Origin: Flavobacterium hibernum
GTDB lineage: Bacteria; Bacteroidota; Bacteroidia; Flavobacteriales; Flavobacteriaceae
Assembly (NCBI RefSeq): GCF_000832125.1
Contig: NZ_JPRK01000008.1
Coordinates: 248,001 to 312,000 of the forward strand
Length of the DNA stretch: 64,000 nucleotides
Reading direction: 5' to 3'
Shown: one piece after another, positions 53,356 to 61,175 of the stretch
Layout of the letters: every line of letters starts with the position of its first letter
Position numbering within the stretch: position 1 is the stretch's first letter
Translations under genes and position numbers: made by a program
The notes under the pieces: model-generated
What the model saw: the letters and a program-made list of their open reading frames with translations, nothing else
Told to the model about the DNA's origin: nothing
Database searches by the model: none

Positions 53356-54264
53356 TTATATCTTCTCCGCAATTCTCAATTTTGCACTTCTTGCTCTATT
53401 GTTGATTTTAATCTCAGCATCATCAGGAACAATCAATTTTCCGATTGTTTTGAATGGAACAGAGAAGTTTCCAAAAAAATCACGTTCTGGTTCTCCTTCA
53501 AACATTCCGTTTTTAATAAATCTTTTTACCAATCTATCTTCAAGAGAGTGATAAGAGATCACCGAGAATCTTCCGCCTGGATTTAAAATCTCTAATGATT
53601 GCTCTATAAATTCTTTTAAAACATCCATTTCCTGATTTACCTCGATTCGTATCGCCTGATAAATTTGAGCCAATATTTTATTACGAACTCTCTCTGGTAA
53701 ATATTTCGCCAGAACGTCTTTTAACTCATCTGTCGTTTTAATTGGATAATCCTGTCTCGCTTCTACAATTGTTCTTGCTAAAACGGGAGCATTCTTCAAC
53801 TCTCCATAATCAAAAAAAACACGACGTAAATCCTGTTCTTCATATTCGTTAACCACTCGATAAGCATTTAAATCATTTTTCTGACTCATCCGCATATCTA
53901 GTTCGGCATCAAATCTTGTCGAGAAACCTCGTTCAGGAACATCAAATTGATGTGATGAAACTCCTAAATCTGCCAAAATTCCATCTACACTTTTAACACC
54001 ATGAAATCTCAAAAACCTTTTTATAAACCTAAAGTTCTCATTAATTAAGGTAAAGCGTTCATCTGGTAATGCATTTGCTAATGCATCTTCATCCTGATCA
54101 AAAGCAAATAATTTTCCGCTTGGCCCTAATCTTTTTAAAATTTCTTTTGAATGACCACCGCCACCAAACGTTACATCTACATAAACGCCATCTGGTTTAA
54201 TATTTAAACCATCAACTGTAGGATGAAGCAAAACCGGATTATGATATTCCATTGTCGTCGTCAT
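53356..54264 (-). CDS. rsmH: 16S rRNA (cytosine-1402-N4)-methyltransferase RsmH
   Basis: The product has 302 residues. The start YHNPVLLHPTVDGL and the SAM loop DVTFGGGGHSKEIL are diagnostic, as are ILADLGVSSHQFD and SYHSLEDRLVKRF. It methylates C1402 in the ribosomal P site. Its start overlaps the 3' end of mraZ by 26 bp (14 bp if ATG 54252 is used). Confidence 0.97.
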   Translation of the reverse strand: MTTTMEYHNPVLLHPTVDGLNIKPDGVYVDVTFGGGGHSKEILKRLGPSGKLFAFDQDEDALANALPDERFTLINENFRFIKRFLRFHGVKSVDGILADLGVSSHQFDVPERGFSTRFDAELDMRMSQKNDLNAYRVVNEYEEQDLRRVFFDYGELKNAPVLARTIVEARQDYPIKTTDELKDVLAKYLPERVRNKILAQIYQAIRIEVNQEMDVLKEFIEQSLEILNPGGRFSVISYHSLEDRLVKRFIKNGMFEGEPERDFFGNFSVPFKTIGKLIVPDDAEIKINNRARSAKLRIAEKI

Positions 54265-54712
54265 TAATATTTCCCATTACTTCTTCGGCTAGATCTGCAA
54301 AATCCATATCTTCGCCGCTTATTGATTTTTCATATAAATCCTTATCCCAAATCTCCACAATATTAACCGCAGATGAAAAAACAACATCTTTAGCAATACT
54401 TGAAAATGCTACCAAATCCTTTGGAACCAACAATCTCCCTAATGCATCAATTTCTACCACTTTAACACCAGCAGTAAATCTTCGGATGAAATCATTGTTC
54501 TTTTTTACAAAGCGATTTAGCTTGTTGATTTTTTGCATCATCAAGTCCCACTCTTCCATTGGATACAATTCTAAACACGGTTGAAAAACAGAGCGCTTCA
54601 AAACGAATCCGTTTTGAAGAGACGAAGCCAATTGCTTTTTTAAAGGCGCAGGCATCATTAGCCTCCCTTTAGCATCGACTTTACACTCATATGTCCCGAC
54701 AATTGTGTTCAA
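54239..54712 (-). CDS. mraZ: Transcriptional regulator MraZ
   Basis: The product has 157 residues made of two MraZ/AbrB-like repeats, each with the DxxGR signature (VDAKGRLMMPAPL near residue 13 and IDALGRLLVPKDL near residue 92). In E. coli and Mollicutes, MraZ binds tandem short repeats upstream of its own operon and controls it. It is the first gene of the dcw cluster. Five GTGGT boxes lie just upstream (54757-54814). The C-terminal tail is acidic (GEDMDFADLAEEVMGN). Confidence 0.96.
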   Translation of the reverse strand: MNTIVGTYECKVDAKGRLMMPAPLKKQLASSLQNGFVLKRSVFQPCLELYPMEEWDLMMQKINKLNRFVKKNNDFIRRFTAGVKVVEIDALGRLLVPKDLVAFSSIAKDVVFSSAVNIVEIWDKDLYEKSISGEDMDFADLAEEVMGNINDDDNGIS

Positions 54713-54738
54713 GAAAAATTCATTAATATGTTATAGGA

Positions 54739-54746
54739 CAAAAATA
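54739..54746 (-). promoter_or_regulatory. -7 promoter element of the dcw operon
   Basis: The minus strand reads TATTTTTG, an exact TAnnTTTG match, 26 bp upstream of the mraZ ATG. The -33 position falls inside the GTGGT boxes, so MraZ binding there would compete with RNA polymerase. Confidence 0.55.
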
Positions 54747-54756
54747 TAAAAAATAT

Positions 54757-54814
54757 TACCACATTTTACCACTATATACCACTTTGTTAATAAGTTTAAC
54801 CACTTTTCTACCAC
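54757..54814 (-). promoter_or_regulatory. Candidate MraZ operator: five GTGGT boxes
   Basis: On the minus strand GTGGTA or GTGGTT occurs at plus-strand positions 54757-54762, 54767-54772, 54777-54782, 54798-54803 and 54809-54814. Start-to-start distances are 10, 10, 21 and 11 bp, close to whole helical turns. MraZ of E. coli binds TGGGN boxes and that of Mollicutes AAAGTG-type boxes at about 10-bp spacing, so spacing, GTGG core and position upstream of mraZ all fit. Confidence 0.7.
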
Positions 54815-55055
54815 CTCTCTTAATCAATACTCAATCAATAGTTTAACTAATTATTAGTCATTTCCCAACAACGCTGATCAATCAAAAAAATAACACACTA
54901 TTTTTCTTAAAAAAATAACTATTCTGCTGATTTCTTAACATTTAGAAAACACAGCAAAAAAGACCATAAAAACTGATTTTTAAGCACTTACAAATTATCC
55001 GGAAATTATGTCGTTAAAAAACGGTAGCAAAAATTCATTTTTATTTATTAAACCC

Positions 55056-55063
55056 TATATTTG
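55056..55063 (+). promoter_or_regulatory. -7 promoter element of the alpha/beta hydrolase gene
   Basis: TATATTTG matches TAnnTTTG exactly, 27 bp before the ATG at 55091. A TTC rather than TTG is present around the -33 position. Confidence 0.5.
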
Positions 55064-55090
55064 TCCAAATTGAAATTGGCATTAAATTAA

Positions 55091-55855
55091 ATGGACAAAC
55101 ACTACAAAAAAGAAGGCAAATACAGCTATTATGAAGCTGGAGAAGGAACTCCTATCGTTATTTTACATGGCTTAATGGGAGGCCTTAGTAACTTTGATGC
55201 TGTAGCGGAATATTTTCCAACGAAAGGATACAAAGTTGTTATCCCGGATTTGCCAATATATACCCAAAGTATTTTAAAAACGAACGTAAAAAGCTTTGCA
55301 AAATATGTCAAAGATTTTATCACTTTTAAAGGTTTTGACAAAGTCATTTTGTTAGGAAACTCTTTAGGAGGACATATTGCGCTTTATCACACTAAATTAT
55401 ATCCTGAAAAAGTTGCAGGACTTGTAATTACAGGAAGTTCTGGTCTTTACGAAAGCGCAATGGGCGATAGTTACCCAAAAAGAGGTGACTACGAATACAT
55501 CCGAAAGAAAGCCGAAGATGTATTTTACGACCCAAAAATAGCAACTCCGGAATTAATTGATGAAGTATACGCAACGGTTAACGATCGTATTAAATTGATT
55601 AAAACTTTGACTATTGCAAAAAGTGCAATTCGTCATAATATGGCCAAAGATTTACCAAAAATGACAGTTGAAACCTGTATTATTTGGGGTAAAAATGACG
55701 CTGTAACTCCCCCAAATGTTGCCGAAGAATTTGATAAATTATTGCCTAATTCAACTTTATATTGGATAGACAAATGCGGACACGCTGCTATGATGGAACA
55801 TCCTCAGGAATTCAACACTATTCTTGAAGAATGGCTTACTAAGAAGAATTTATAG
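55091..55855 (+). CDS. Alpha/beta-fold hydrolase
   Basis: The product has 254 residues. The oxyanion segment is LHGLMGGLSNF, the nucleophile elbow GNSLGG carries the catalytic Ser, and the acid and base fit D in GKNDAVTPP and H in CGHAAMMEHP. No signal peptide, so it is cytoplasmic. The substrate is unknown; relatives include esterases and C-C bond hydrolases. It is 41 bp upstream of engB on the same strand and is likely co-transcribed, an arrangement I believe is common in Flavobacterium. Confidence 0.9.
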   Translation: MDKHYKKEGKYSYYEAGEGTPIVILHGLMGGLSNFDAVAEYFPTKGYKVVIPDLPIYTQSILKTNVKSFAKYVKDFITFKGFDKVILLGNSLGGHIALYHTKLYPEKVAGLVITGSSGLYESAMGDSYPKRGDYEYIRKKAEDVFYDPKIATPELIDEVYATVNDRIKLIKTLTIAKSAIRHNMAKDLPKMTVETCIIWGKNDAVTPPNVAEEFDKLLPNSTLYWIDKCGHAAMMEHPQEFNTILEEWLTKKNL

Positions 55856-55896
55856 CACTTAACTTTCGATTTCAGGAGGTTTAAAAAACAAAACAC

Positions 55897-56517
55897 ATGA
55901 AAATTACAACCGCCGAATTTATTATTAGTAATTCTGAAGTTGCAAAATGTCCTCAAGATTTTTTGCCGGAATATGCTTTTATCGGGAGATCAAACGTAGG
56001 AAAATCTTCGTTGATCAATATGCTTACCAATCACAAAAATTTAGCTAAAACTTCTGGTAGACCCGGAAAAACTCAATTGATTAATCACTTTAAGATTAAC
56101 AACAATTGGTTCTTGGTCGATTTACCAGGTTATGGTTATGCTAAAGTATCAAAAAAGACAAAATCAGTTTTTCAGCAATTCATTACAGATTATTTTGAAA
56201 CGAGAGAACAATTAGTTTGTGCTTTTGTTTTAATCGATATTCGTCATGAAGCACAAAATATAGACATTGAATTCATGTCGTATATGGGAGAAAGCGAGAT
56301 TCCGTTTTGTATTATCTTCACTAAAGCGGATAAAATAAGCAAGACAAAAATCGATTCGCATATTGCGGCTTACAAAAAACAAATGTTTGCCAACAACTGG
56401 GAAGAAATGCCACATTATTTCGTAACCTCAGCAACAGAACAAACTGGAAAAGATGAAGTTCTAAGTTATATAGACGAAGTTAATCAGGAGGTTTTTAAAA
56501 ACAACTCGCAGTTTTAA
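55897..56517 (+). CDS. engB: Ribosome biogenesis GTPase EngB/YsxC
   Basis: The product has 206 residues. GTPase motifs are complete: G1 GRSNVGKSS, G2 within TSGRPGKTQ, G3 DLPGYG and G4 TKAD. The family helps assemble the large ribosomal subunit and is often essential. A rare good Shine-Dalgarno-like AGGAGG occurs at about 55875, upstream of the ATG. A terminator follows at 56546. Confidence 0.96.
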   Translation: MKITTAEFIISNSEVAKCPQDFLPEYAFIGRSNVGKSSLINMLTNHKNLAKTSGRPGKTQLINHFKINNNWFLVDLPGYGYAKVSKKTKSVFQQFITDYFETREQLVCAFVLIDIRHEAQNIDIEFMSYMGESEIPFCIIFTKADKISKTKIDSHIAAYKKQMFANNWEEMPHYFVTSATEQTGKDEVLSYIDEVNQEVFKNNSQF

Positions 56518-56545
56518 ATTCCAACACTAAATTAAATTCCAATAA

Positions 56546-56590
56546 AAAAAATCCCAAATTCCAATTTTACGTTCGGAATTTGGGATTTTT
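56546..56590 (+). terminator. Terminator after engB, ATCCCAAATTCC family
   Basis: AAAATCCCAAATTCC and GGAATTTGGGATTTT are perfect inverted arms with a 12-base loop, ending in a T run, 28 bp past the engB stop. Two related hairpins lie at 57325-57370 and 58196-58235. Confidence 0.85.
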
Positions 56591-56651
56591 ATTTTGTAGT
56601 CAAAATCTTCAAAAAACACATTTACAACTTACTAAACCAAAAAAATTAAAC

Positions 56652-56659
56652 TACATTTG
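56652..56659 (+). promoter_or_regulatory. -7 promoter element of the lipoprotein gene
   Basis: TACATTTG matches TAnnTTTG exactly, 20 bp before the ATG at 56680, after the engB terminator. No clear -33 TTG. Confidence 0.45.
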
Positions 56660-56679
56660 AAACAAATCAAATTTAGTTT

Positions 56680-57306
56680 ATGAAGAATTTTAAAATAATT
56701 TCATTCCTATTTCTATTAATTTTATCATCGTGTCATACGCCACGTTACATGTTTATGACTGGCCAAAGAACTGGCGTTGATTTTACATCTGGAAAATGGC
56801 TTTTAAACGAATTAGATTGTCCAAAAAATTCTAAAGACAAAATGACTTCAGAATCTTTAAAATTTTTCAGAGAACAACTAGGAGACAGATTATCTTATAT
56901 TAATGACGTGAATGGATTATTAACCACAAGGAAGATTCACTTAAATCCGAATAGCGTAAAACTAAAAGAACTCAAAGACGGAACAGGTTTTGATTTTTTT
57001 ATCAATATTTCTACCAAAAAAAACAAAAGTGACTTTTCTAGTATAGAACTCTACCAGAACGATTACGAAACAGGAAAAAATGAAGCATCAGTAATTTTAG
57101 AAATATATGATCTAAATTTAAAGCAAATTATTTATTCTCAGAATGTAGTAGGTATTACTGAAAAAGGAAACACAAAATCGATGTGGGAAACTGAAAAGTC
57201 AGACAAACTCATAGACAATATAACATTCTATAAAAACACTAATAATTTGATGTTGGGAGCTTTAAAAAAAGCTTTTAAAGACTTAAAGAAAAGATCCATA
57301 AAATAA
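56680..57306 (+). CDS. Hypothetical lipoprotein
   Basis: The product has 208 residues with a lipoprotein signal (MKNFKIISFLFLLILSSC, Cys18). The mature part is mixed alpha/beta and contains LEIYDLNLKQIIYSQNVVGI, a pattern seen in periplasmic lipoproteins that form beta-rich domains. Family not recognised. It has its own promoter element and a bidirectional terminator, so it is a single-gene unit. Confidence 0.72.
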   Translation: MKNFKIISFLFLLILSSCHTPRYMFMTGQRTGVDFTSGKWLLNELDCPKNSKDKMTSESLKFFREQLGDRLSYINDVNGLLTTRKIHLNPNSVKLKELKDGTGFDFFINISTKKNKSDFSSIELYQNDYETGKNEASVILEIYDLNLKQIIYSQNVVGITEKGNTKSMWETEKSDKLIDNITFYKNTNNLMLGALKKAFKDLKKRSIK

Positions 57307-57324
57307 CAAAACATCGGACGCATT

Positions 57325-57370
57325 AAAAAATCCCAAATTTCAAACTTACACTTGGAATTTGGGATTTTTT
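57325..57370. terminator. Bidirectional terminator, ATCCCAAATT family
   Basis: Arms AAAAAATCCCAAATTTCAA (57325-57343) and TTGGAATTTGGGATTTTTT (57352-57370) pair with one mismatch. T runs on both strands. It lies between the convergent lipoprotein and 7TM genes and can serve both. Confidence 0.85.
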
Positions 57371-57388
57371 TATTGGAATTTAAATCCG

Positions 57389-58075
57389 CTATATTTTTTT
57401 AAGATAATCAAAAACTGCGGTAAGTTCTGTGCCATTTTTTACTGATTTATACCTTAAAATCTTCCACTCTTTAAAGATTAGAAATTGATATAAAATGTAA
57501 AACAAAGAATTAAAAAACCAAAAGTCAAGCAAAAATGGTTCTTCAAAAATTACAGAATCGGTATTACCACTTAAAAAAATACTCAAACTACTCGCCAGAT
57601 AAATTATCAAACCATTACAGAAATACAAATAATCAGGCTTTCTACTTTTAAAATTTTGTATTAAAAAAATCAACGCATAAAATATCAGTAATCCAGAAGT
57701 GATTCCAATTTCCAGCAAATTAAACTTCCAGTAAAGATCTGGTGCATTGTAATATTGTACTGATAACGCCATTAAAACTAACACTAAAAAAACAAGAATC
57801 ATCTTTTTTAAAAGAGCATTAGAAAGTAAACTGTAAAAGAACAGACTTAAAGATATGAATTGAAAAATAAAATAATAATGTGAGAGAAAAAAGTTTGATC
57901 CCGGATAAATGAATCCTATAATATTACAGCACAATTCCTCTACAAACAGAAGAATTAAATAAACCATAATAATAAGATACCTGACATCTTTATTTTTTCG
58001 GGTGCGATAAAAACAAATACTATTTATCAGCAAAAAAAACAACCCTACTAAACTTACTAAAAACGGAAATAACAT
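57389..58075 (-). CDS. Hypothetical 7TM membrane protein
   Basis: The product has 228 residues with about seven hydrophobic helices spread over its length and short charged loops, ending in a cytoplasmic basic tail. There is no signal peptide beyond helix 1 and no catalytic motif. The pattern recalls the membrane sensing part of 7TM regulators without an output domain. Function unknown. A terminator of gldC separates it from the gldB-gldC pair. Confidence 0.72.
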   Translation of the reverse strand: MLFPFLVSLVGLFFLLINSICFYRTRKNKDVRYLIIMVYLILLFVEELCCNIIGFIYPGSNFFLSHYYFIFQFISLSLFFYSLLSNALLKKMILVFLVLVLMALSVQYYNAPDLYWKFNLLEIGITSGLLIFYALIFLIQNFKSRKPDYLYFCNGLIIYLASSLSIFLSGNTDSVIFEEPFLLDFWFFNSLFYILYQFLIFKEWKILRYKSVKNGTELTAVFDYLKKI

Positions 58076-58195
58076 AGTACTACTTTTTCTTATATATCAA
58101 TTCTATTCAACAAAAGTTACCCTTAAAAACAAATATTTTATAAAACTAAGTTTAAGTTTTATCTTATAAATAACCTAACAACAAAGAGAAACAAA

Positions 58196-58235
58196 AAATC
58201 TCAAATTCCAATTTCACAATTGGATTTTGAGATTT
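58196..58235 (-). terminator. Terminator of gldB-gldC, ATCTCAAATTCC family
   Basis: AAATCTCAAATTCCAATT (58196-58213) and AATTGGATTTTGAGATTT (58218-58235) pair with one mismatch and a 4-base loop. A T run follows on the minus strand, 18 bp past the gldC stop. Confidence 0.8.
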
Positions 58236-58253
58236 CTATTTATCAAAATTTAT

Positions 58254-58589
58254 CTATTTCGTCAGTTCTAGTTTTTCTGCAAAATAATCACAGAAATCTT
58301 TCATTGTATCTGACATTTTTTCGTCGTCTGTTGCGCGCTTAAAAGTATCTGCCATTGCTACTAAAGTTTGGTGAAAGAAAATTTTCATTTCGTCAACAGG
58401 CATATCTTTTGTCCACAAATCAATACGCATACTTTCTTTTGCTTTACTATCCCAAATAGACAACATAATAGCTTTTGCCTCTTCTGCTTCTACACCTCCA
58501 TCTTTTGCTGTCCAAGACAACTTTTCCGGAACGCGGTTTTCATCTAATTCTATATTGAATCTAATTTCTGATTTTATTCTATCTGACAT
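58254..58589 (-). CDS. gldC: Gliding motility protein GldC
   Basis: The product has 111 residues without a signal peptide, so it is probably cytoplasmic. It matches GldC in length and sequence character (IRFNIELDENRVPEKLSW start region, DYFAEKLEL end). GldC is important for gliding but its mechanism is not known; it usually follows gldB, as here. Start and stop codons overlap (TAATG) with gldB, which implies translational coupling. Confidence 0.93.
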   Translation of the reverse strand: MSDRIKSEIRFNIELDENRVPEKLSWTAKDGGVEAEEAKAIMLSIWDSKAKESMRIDLWTKDMPVDEMKIFFHQTLVAMADTFKRATDDEKMSDTMKDFCDYFAEKLELTK

Positions 58590-59545
58590 TATTTCTTAGG
58601 TTTATATTTTGATTTTTCAAAGATTTCCTTTGCATCTGTTTTTAATAATTCGGGCAAAGTTACATTATTATTTTTCATGTACGCGCGTACCATTTGCCAT
58701 CCTATCCAAGCTCCAACTCTTCCGGGTGAGTCATTATCTATTTCCAGATAAAATTTAGAAAAAGGTGCCGGCGCTATAAAACGAGTCGTTAATTTTGGAT
58801 CAACACTAAATAACATTTCACTTTCTATAAAGAAACGCCACATATAAGACTCATTTTCTCCGCACCACTTTACCTGTTCCGGTGTGTATCCAATTTTTTC
58901 AGCATCTGTATAATTGGGTAACAAAAGATCTTTTGCATACAATTGTTTTCCTTCAAAAATCATTTGAGAAACTAAAGTTTTATCACCAGAAACTGGAATA
59001 TTTCTATAACTAAAACTAGACACCACATCTGGCATTATTTGTTTTTCCTCGAAATTCTGTTTCAAATAATTTGGAAATTCGTAGAATTTATGGTCTTTTC
59101 CCAAATACACTTCTAACGCCACAATTACTAAACTATCGGCATAAATGGCTTTCGTATTATAATCCATTTCTCCAATTACAGTAATCACCTTAGGTGTTTT
59201 TGTTTTAGGAAAATAATATTTTACATGCTGGAACAGTGTATTGAATTCCTGACGAACGGGTTCAAAATTGCTGTACTTTTTTTGTACTTCGGTATATACT
59301 TCTCTCCAAATTGGATCTTCCATTTTCTTTAACCAAACATTATCATCTGTACCAGCCGGAAAAAAGAACGGGTATTGCTTTTTTATTTTAGCAAGATCTT
59401 CTGGTTTTGTCTCAAAAAAAGCTTTATCAAAACGTTCTACCTTAATATCAACGGGAATTTCTTCTACTGCTTTTTCTACTTTAGTTTTCTTGTCACAAGA
59501 CAAAAAAAACACAAACAGAACCACTGCAAAGCGATATATTTTCAT
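58589..59545 (-). CDS. gldB: Gliding motility lipoprotein GldB
   Basis: The product has 318 residues with a lipoprotein signal (MKIYRFAVVLFVFFLSC, Cys17). The periplasmic body is a helical domain with the family-typical end PGRVGAWIGWQMVRAYM. GldB is essential for gliding in F. johnsoniae and sits in the cell envelope. It is the first gene of the gldB-gldC pair and is divergent from nadE, with a 99-bp gap that must hold both promoters. Confidence 0.93.
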   Translation of the reverse strand: MKIYRFAVVLFVFFLSCDKKTKVEKAVEEIPVDIKVERFDKAFFETKPEDLAKIKKQYPFFFPAGTDDNVWLKKMEDPIWREVYTEVQKKYSNFEPVRQEFNTLFQHVKYYFPKTKTPKVITVIGEMDYNTKAIYADSLVIVALEVYLGKDHKFYEFPNYLKQNFEEKQIMPDVVSSFSYRNIPVSGDKTLVSQMIFEGKQLYAKDLLLPNYTDAEKIGYTPEQVKWCGENESYMWRFFIESEMLFSVDPKLTTRFIAPAPFSKFYLEIDNDSPGRVGAWIGWQMVRAYMKNNNVTLPELLKTDAKEIFEKSKYKPKK

Positions 59546-59644
59546 TTTATTTTAATTAGATTTGTGTTGCTTATATTTTAAATAATTGTTACTTAAAAAT
59601 ATTTGTGCAAATATACATCCCTGCATTTTAAAACTTGAATTATT

Positions 59645-60451
59645 ATGGCTAAAAAAAGTACTATTCAGACAGAAAAAGTAAACTCACACATTGTAGAATG
59701 GCTAAAAACTTACGCGAACAATGCTAAGGTAAATGGTTTTGTAATTGGAATTTCGGGCGGAGTTGACTCTGCAGTAACTTCTACATTATGTGCCCAAACC
59801 GGTTTAAAAGTTTTATGTGTTGAAATGCCAATTCACCAAGCAGCAAATCAAATTTCAAGAGGAAGAGAGCATATTGAGCAATTGAAGAAACGTTTTCCAA
59901 ATGTTTCTAACGTAGAAACTGATTTAACTGCCACTTTTGAGGCTTTTAAAGCAGCTGTACCAAAAACAGACGACGAAGCTAAAGTAAACTTATCATTAGC
60001 CAACACACGTGCTCGTATACGAATGACTTCTTTATACTATTTAGCAGGAATTCATGGTTTATTAGTTGCAGGAACAGGAAACAAAGTTGAGGACTTTGGT
60101 GTAGGATTTTATACCAAATATGGAGATGGTGGAGTCGATTTAAGTCCAATTGCGGACTTAATGAAATCCGATGTATATGCTCTTGGAGAATTTTTAACAA
60201 TTCCTGAGTCAATTTTAACAGCAGCTCCAACGGATGGATTATTTGGTGATAATCGTACAGATGAAGACCAATTAGGCGCTAGTTATGACGAACTTGAATG
60301 GGCAATGCTAGCCGCGGAGTCAGGAAATACGGCTGCTGACTTTAGTGGGAGAGAAAAATCTGTCTTTGAAATCTATAAACGTTTAAACACCAGCAACAAG
60401 CACAAAATGGACGCAATACCTGTCTGTTTAATACCAAAAACGTTAAAATAA
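59645..60451 (+). CDS. nadE: NH3-dependent NAD+ synthetase
   Basis: The product has 268 residues. The PP-loop ISGGVDSAVTS binds ATP, and later segments (GTGNKVEDFGVGFYTKYGDGGVD, shortened; then AAPTDGLFGDNRTDEDQLG) are diagnostic for NadE. It amidates nicotinic acid adenine dinucleotide to NAD+. There is no N-terminal glutaminase domain, so it uses ammonia. Length is normal for the short form. Confidence 0.96.
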   Translation: MAKKSTIQTEKVNSHIVEWLKTYANNAKVNGFVIGISGGVDSAVTSTLCAQTGLKVLCVEMPIHQAANQISRGREHIEQLKKRFPNVSNVETDLTATFEAFKAAVPKTDDEAKVNLSLANTRARIRMTSLYYLAGIHGLLVAGTGNKVEDFGVGFYTKYGDGGVDLSPIADLMKSDVYALGEFLTIPESILTAAPTDGLFGDNRTDEDQLGASYDELEWAMLAAESGNTAADFSGREKSVFEIYKRLNTSNKHKMDAIPVCLIPKTLK

Positions 60452-60544
60452 AACTTTTTAACATTTGTCTGCAATTAATTACAGAATTTATTTATTAATT
60501 TTACAGTTCCAAAAACATGAACAATTCTAAAAAAGGTAAAAATT

Positions 60545-61174
60545 ATGATTAAAGTATGTCTTGCAGACAATCATCCTGTGACTCACTTTGGCGTTAAGTC
60601 TTATTTTAAAGACCACGATCAAATTTCAATTGTTGCCAACGTGGGCAATTTTTCAATGGTTAGAGATATTCTTCAGACGAAGGAGATTGACATCCTAATT
60701 CTAGATTTAGAGTTAGAAGGTCTTTCAAGCATCTTCGAAGTGAAATCTATCCTAAAGAATTTCCCAAAAACAAAAATTGTAATTTTTAGTGACCTCGCTG
60801 AACAAATGTACGCTCCAAATGCGATTAAAGCAGGAGTTTCTGGGTATGTACACAAAACAGAAAAACTTGAAACTTTAGGTCTTTCTATTATTAAAGTACA
60901 CGAAGGAAAAATTATCATCAACGAAACTGTACGTAAAAACATGGCTCTTATTGCTAAACAAAGCAAAAGCGAACGTCTGTATAGAAAGCTTTCTAATCGC
61001 GAGATTGAAGTTTTACGTTATTTAAGTGATGGTAAGAAAAATAATGAAATCTCTAAAATCTTAAATCTGAACGAAAAAACGATCAGTACTTACAAATTAA
61101 GATTATTGACTAAATTAAATGTTACCAATTTAGTAGACTTAGTAAACAAAGCTAAGACTTTAGAAATTATTTAA
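60545..61174 (+). CDS. LuxR/NarL-type response regulator
   Basis: The product has 209 residues. The receiver domain has D8, phospho-acceptor D54 in LILDLELEG, Ser in IVIFSDL, and K in GYVHKTEK. The C-terminal LuxR helix-turn-helix starts at about residue 145 (LSNREIEVLRYLSDGKKNNEI). No cognate kinase gene is adjacent, so it is an orphan here; its partner lies elsewhere. It is convergent with dnaG with only one base between the stop codons. Confidence 0.93.
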   Translation: MIKVCLADNHPVTHFGVKSYFKDHDQISIVANVGNFSMVRDILQTKEIDILILDLELEGLSSIFEVKSILKNFPKTKIVIFSDLAEQMYAPNAIKAGVSGYVHKTEKLETLGLSIIKVHEGKIIINETVRKNMALIAKQSKSERLYRKLSNREIEVLRYLSDGKKNNEISKILNLNEKTISTYKLRLLTKLNVTNLVDLVNKAKTLEII

Positions 61175-61175
61175 T

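Larger units (their letters stand above)
54713..55090. promoter_or_regulatory. Divergent control region between mraZ and the hydrolase gene
   Basis: This 378-bp region holds the MraZ-type boxes and -7 element for the leftward dcw operon and a separate -7 element for the rightward hydrolase gene (55056-55063). Between about 54820 and 55050 I see only AT-rich DNA without open frames or clear hairpins. Confidence 0.6.
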
